60,505 nt of DNA. Origin: a virus. Each line of letters begins with the position of its first letter. Position 1 is the stretch's first letter. Location: the IMG/VR virus record IMGVR_UViG_3300010354_000095, positions 1 to 60,505 of that record. The stretch is one strand, 5' to 3'. The position numbers and the translations under genes were made by a program. This document shows positions 57,788 to 60,505 of the stretch, piece after piece. The notes beneath the pieces are model-generated. The model saw only the letters and a list, made by a program, of their open reading frames with translations. It did no database searches and was not told where the DNA came from.

Positions 57788-60505
57788 ATGACTAAGAAAC
57801 TTTTAAGAATAGACGGAATTCAAGTTGGTTTGGTTCCTTTAAGTTCAACCGGAAATATTATTAATACTGGTGGCCCAATCGATTTATCAAATAGTAATAT
57901 CAATTGGACATCGGTGACTAATAGACCAACACAATTGAGTCAGTTTAGTAACGATACTAATTTTGCTAATTTAACTTATGTAGACAATAAGATCGCTGAT
58001 TTAGTTAATAGTGCACCTTCAACTCTTGATACATTGAAAGAAATTGCCGATTCATTAGGCAACGATGCTAGTTTGGCTACTACTTTAACCAACAGTATTG
58101 CTACAAAGTTGGCAACTGCTGATTTTAATAGTACAGCTAATAATTGGATTAGTACTAAATCAACTACAGATTTATCCGAAGGTACAAATCAATATTTTAC
58201 TAATGCTCGCGCTCGTAGTGCAATTACCGTAATTGGGAATTTATCGTATACCGAAGCAACTGGTGTAATCAGTTATAGTACTCCTACAACCGATGGTGTT
58301 TTTGAAGGTGTAATTAATAAATATTTTACTGTAGAGCGTGCTCGAGACTCTTTTATTGCTGGAAACGGATTAGATTATTCTTCGGGACAATTCAGTGTTA
58401 ACACTTCAATAATTGCTACTAAAGCTAGTTTATCTACTGTAGCTACCAGTGGTTCTTATAATGATTTAACTAATACTCCTCTTCTTGCTACTGTAGCTAC
58501 CAGTGGTTCTTATAATGATTTAACTAATACTCCTCTTCTTGCTACTGTAGCTACCAGTGGTTCTTATAATGATTTAAGCAATAAACCAACCGTATTAAGT
58601 TCGTTCACTAACGATACTAATTTTGCTAATATAACTTATGTTGATAATAAGGTTGCCGATTTAGTTAATAGTGCACCTTCAACGCTAGATACATTAAAGG
58701 AAATCGCCGATTCGTTGGGCAACGACCCAAATTTATCAATTACTTTAATGTCTAGCATTGGTACAAAATTAGCTACAGCCGATTTTAGCATTACAGCAAA
58801 TACTTGGATTAGTACTAAATCAACTACAGATTTATCCGAAGGTACAAATCAATATTTTACTAATGCTCGTGCTCGTAGTTCGATCTCCGTTGGAGGTAAT
58901 TTAACTTATAATAGTACCACAGGAATTATTGAATATTATCTTCCAAATGTGGTTAGTACCTTAGCTATAATTGGAGCAAATCTGAATGTATCCAAAACAG
59001 ATGGAAGTACCATTGATTTAGGTTCGGTTTTAGGCTACACCGGTAGTCAAGGAGATCAAGGTATTCAAGGAACTACCGGATATACAGGTAGTCAAGGAGA
59101 TCAAGGCGTAGTTGGTTATACCGGTAGTCAAGGAGATCAAGGTATTCAAGGAACTACCGGATATACAGGTAGCCAAGGAGATCAAGGCGTAGTTGGTTAT
59201 ACCGGTAGTCAAGGAGATCAGGGTATAGTTGGTTATACAGGTAGCCAAGGAGATCAAGGCGTAGTTGGTTATACCGGTAGTCAAGGAGATCAGGGTATAG
59301 TTGGTTATACAGGTAGCCAAGGAGATCAAGGTATTCAAGGAACTACCGGATATACCGGTAGTCAAGGAGATCAGGGTGTAGTTGGTTATACCGGTAGTCA
59401 AGGAGATCAAGGCATTCAGGGTACTACTGGATATACAGGTAGCCAAGGAGATCAGGGTGTAGTTGGTTATACCGGTAGTCAAGGAGATCAAGGCATTCAG
59501 GGTACTACTGGATATACAGGTAGCCAAGGAGATCAAGGCGTAGTTGGTTATACCGGTAGTCAAGGAGATCAAGGCATTCAGGGTACTACTGGATACACAG
59601 GTAGCCAAGGCGATCAGGGAATAACCGGATACACAGGTAGTCAAGGAGATCAAGGCATTCAGGGTACTACTGGATATACAGGATCCAAAGGAGATACAGG
59701 ATTAGGATTTAGCATAGCAAAAAGCTATGCAAGTGTAGCAGCACTAACTGCCGATACAAATCCAACTGGGATATCGGCAGGTGAGTTTGCAATAATCGAA
59801 ACGGGCGATGTTGAGGATGCTGAAAATAGTAGATTATATTTATGGAATGGGTCTGCTTATAGCTATGTAACTGATTTATCGGGAGCAGCAGGTATTACTG
59901 GCCCTGCAGGCATTCAGGGAACTACTGGTTATACAGGTAGCCAAGGCGATCAGGGAACTACTGGTTATACAGGTAGCCAAGGCGATCAGGGTATAGTTGG
60001 TTATACCGGTAGCCAAGGAGATCAGGGCATTCAAGGAACTACCGGATACACAGGTAGCCAAGGCGATCAGGGAATAACCGGATACACAGGTAGTCAAGGA
60101 GATCAAGGCATTCAGGGAATAACCGGATATACAGGTAGCCAAGGAGATCAGGGTGTAGTTGGTTATACCGGTAGTCAAGGAGATCAAGGCATTCAGGGAA
60201 CTACTGGTTATACAGGTAGCCAAGGAGATCAGGGAATAACCGGATATACCGGTAGTCAAGGAGATCAAGGCATTCAGGGAACTACTGGTTATACAGGTAG
60301 CCAAGGAGATCAGGGAATAACCGGATATACAGGTAGCCAAGGAGATCAAGGCATTCAGGGAACTACTGGTTATACAGGTAGCCAAGGAGATCAAGGCATT
60401 CAAGGAACTACTGGTTATACAGGTAGCCAAGGCGATCAGGGTGCAGTGGGTTATGCCGGTAGTGTTGGTTATACCGGAAGTGCTGGTCCCGTGGCAGGTT
60501 CTGCT
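57788..60505 (+). CDS. Collagen-like tail fibre, 3' end outside the window
   Basis: Open frame of 906 codons from ATG 57788, 10 bases after the giant fibre stop, with no stop before the window edge. Residues about 45-165 and 265-380 are two copies of a domain of about 115 residues with Pro-Ser-Thr-Leu-Asp-Thr-Leu-Lys-Glu-Ile-Ala-Asp-Ser-Leu-Gly and Thr-Asn-Ala-Arg-Ala-Arg-Ser. Between them are near-identical 18-residue repeats. From residue about 415 it is collagen-like, Gly-Tyr-Thr-Gly-Ser-Gln-Gly-Asp-Gln-Gly units, interrupted near 638-690 by a globular insert (Tyr-Leu-Trp-Asn-Gly-Ser-Ala-Tyr). Probably a trimeric distal fibre. Late expression with the giant fibre is likely. Confidence 0.82.
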   Translation, partial: MTKKLLRIDGIQVGLVPLSSTGNIINTGGPIDLSNSNINWTSVTNRPTQLSQFSNDTNFANLTYVDNKIADLVNSAPSTLDTLKEIADSLGNDASLATTLTNSIATKLATADFNSTANNWISTKSTTDLSEGTNQYFTNARARSAITVIGNLSYTEATGVISYSTPTTDGVFEGVINKYFTVERARDSFIAGNGLDYSSGQFSVNTSIIATKASLSTVATSGSYNDLTNTPLLATVATSGSYNDLTNTPLLATVATSGSYNDLSNKPTVLSSFTNDTNFANITYVDNKVADLVNSAPSTLDTLKEIADSLGNDPNLSITLMSSIGTKLATADFSITANTWISTKSTTDLSEGTNQYFTNARARSSISVGGNLTYNSTTGIIEYYLPNVVSTLAIIGANLNVSKTDGSTIDLGSVLGYTGSQGDQGIQGTTGYTGSQGDQGVVGYTGSQGDQGIQGTTGYTGSQGDQGVVGYTGSQGDQGIVGYTGSQGDQGVVGYTGSQGDQGIVGYTGSQGDQGIQGTTGYTGSQGDQGVVGYTGSQGDQGIQGTTGYTGSQGDQGVVGYTGSQGDQGIQGTTGYTGSQGDQGVVGYTGSQGDQGIQGTTGYTGSQGDQGITGYTGSQGDQGIQGTTGYTGSKGDTGLGFSIAKSYASVAALTADTNPTGISAGEFAIIETGDVEDAENSRLYLWNGSAYSYVTDLSGAAGITGPAGIQGTTGYTGSQGDQGTTGYTGSQGDQGIVGYTGSQGDQGIQGTTGYTGSQGDQGITGYTGSQGDQGIQGITGYTGSQGDQGVVGYTGSQGDQGIQGTTGYTGSQGDQGITGYTGSQGDQGIQGTTGYTGSQGDQGITGYTGSQGDQGIQGTTGYTGSQGDQGIQGTTGYTGSQGDQGAVGYAGSVGYTGSAGPVAGSA
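58436..58577 (+). repeat. 54-base perfect tandem repeat
   Basis: Two identical 54-base copies (58436-58489, 58490-58543) and a partial third (58544-58577), coding Val-Ala-Thr-Ser-Gly-Ser-Tyr-Asn-Asp-Leu units. The lack of any difference suggests a recent duplication or slippage. Confidence 0.9.
59033..59691 (+). repeat. Collagen-like repeat array, left
   Basis: Tandem Gly-x-y coding repeats, units of 30 and 45 bases for Gly-Tyr-Thr-Gly-Ser-Gln-Gly-Asp-Gln-Gly with or without Ile-Gln-Gly-Thr-Thr. Long reverse-strand frames here are shadows of the repeats. Confidence 0.9.
59900..60450 (+). repeat. Collagen-like repeat array, right
   Basis: Continues the left array after a 200-base globular insert; same units, with Gly-Ile-Thr-Gly-Tyr variants, and degenerate Gly-Ser-Val-Gly-Tyr units at the right edge. 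Confidence 0.9.

Noticed and set aside
59030-60430. Two reverse-strand frames of 207 and 184 codons
   Set aside because: They are antisense shadows of the collagen-like repeats in the fibre gene starting at 57788.
1-60505. Circular or directly joined ends, since both edges lie in collagen-like genes
   Set aside because: Joining the last base to the first would put the right-hand gene into a stop codon within 12 codons and out of the frame of the left-hand gene, so the edges are not simply continuous.
1-60505. tRNA genes, insertion sequences and attachment sites
   Set aside because: No cloverleaf with a conserved T-loop, no transposase or integrase frame and no flanking direct repeats were found by eye.

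Overview
The window is a 60.5 kb piece of an AT-rich tailed-phage genome of the T4-like (myovirus) superfamily. The diagnostic genes are T4-type: neck proteins gp13 and gp14, tail completion gp15, sheath gp18, tube gp19, head completion gp4, terminase gp16 and gp17, single-strand binding gp32, recombination proteins UvsX, UvsY and UvsW, and a dNMP kinase (gp1). The host is not identifiable from the sequence. Heptose-type LPS sugar genes and sigma70-like promoters point to a Gram-negative, probably aquatic, bacterium. No tRNA, rRNA, CRISPR array, integrase or insertion sequence was seen. Both window ends cut through collagen-like fibre genes, so neither end is a natural terminus.

Layout. 1-4352: virion surface genes (collagen-like fibre end, two paralogous tail proteins, a triple-repeat protein, a LamG-like lectin). 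4377-10265: first sugar island, a 1354-residue protein with four glycosyltransferase-like domains and a FkbM methyltransferase, then a nucleotidyltransferase, a PfkB kinase, a cupin and a small HAD phosphatase that match steps of NDP-heptose synthesis. 10249-13153: the only long minus-strand block (Nudix, gp15, gp14). 13188-17431: a conserved unknown gene, gp13, small proteins, dNMP kinase and a frameshifted zinc protein. 17536-28223: sheath, tube, tube-like protein, gp4, gp16, a group of probable internal head proteins, and gp17. 28260-34435: an unknown protein, gp32, UvsX, UvsY and a large possible nuclease. 34507-39845: second sugar island (three glycosyltransferase-like proteins, a GT9 heptosyltransferase-type enzyme, a methyltransferase, a 2OG-Fe(II) oxygenase). 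39877-43649: small accessory genes around an AAA+ ATPase. 43731-48951: UvsW with a HARP-like neighbour, a gp62-like protein, a zinc-finger protein, a 207-residue protein carrying the catalytic signatures of bacterial DNA polymerase III alpha, and a conserved minus-strand gene. 48971-60505: a small structural protein, a 2769-residue coiled-coil fibre and a collagen-like fibre open at the window edge.

Regulation can be read directly. Sigma70-like promoters (TTGAC then about 17 bp then TATAAT-like) precede early or middle genes, and a T4-late-like box (NNTAAATA) precedes many virion genes on both strands. Several genes of each class have the promoter so close to the start codon that the message should be leaderless. 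gp32 has a strong promoter and two competing hairpins in its leader, and four convincing rho-independent terminators separate blocks.

The observations most worth following are the mini Pol III alpha-like protein, the split NDP-heptose pathway with the five-domain glycosyltransferase, the cluster of capsid-targeting-like leaders (one on a possible PD-(D/E)XK protein), the leaderless promoter classes, and the frameshift in the multi-CxxC protein at 17091-17431.
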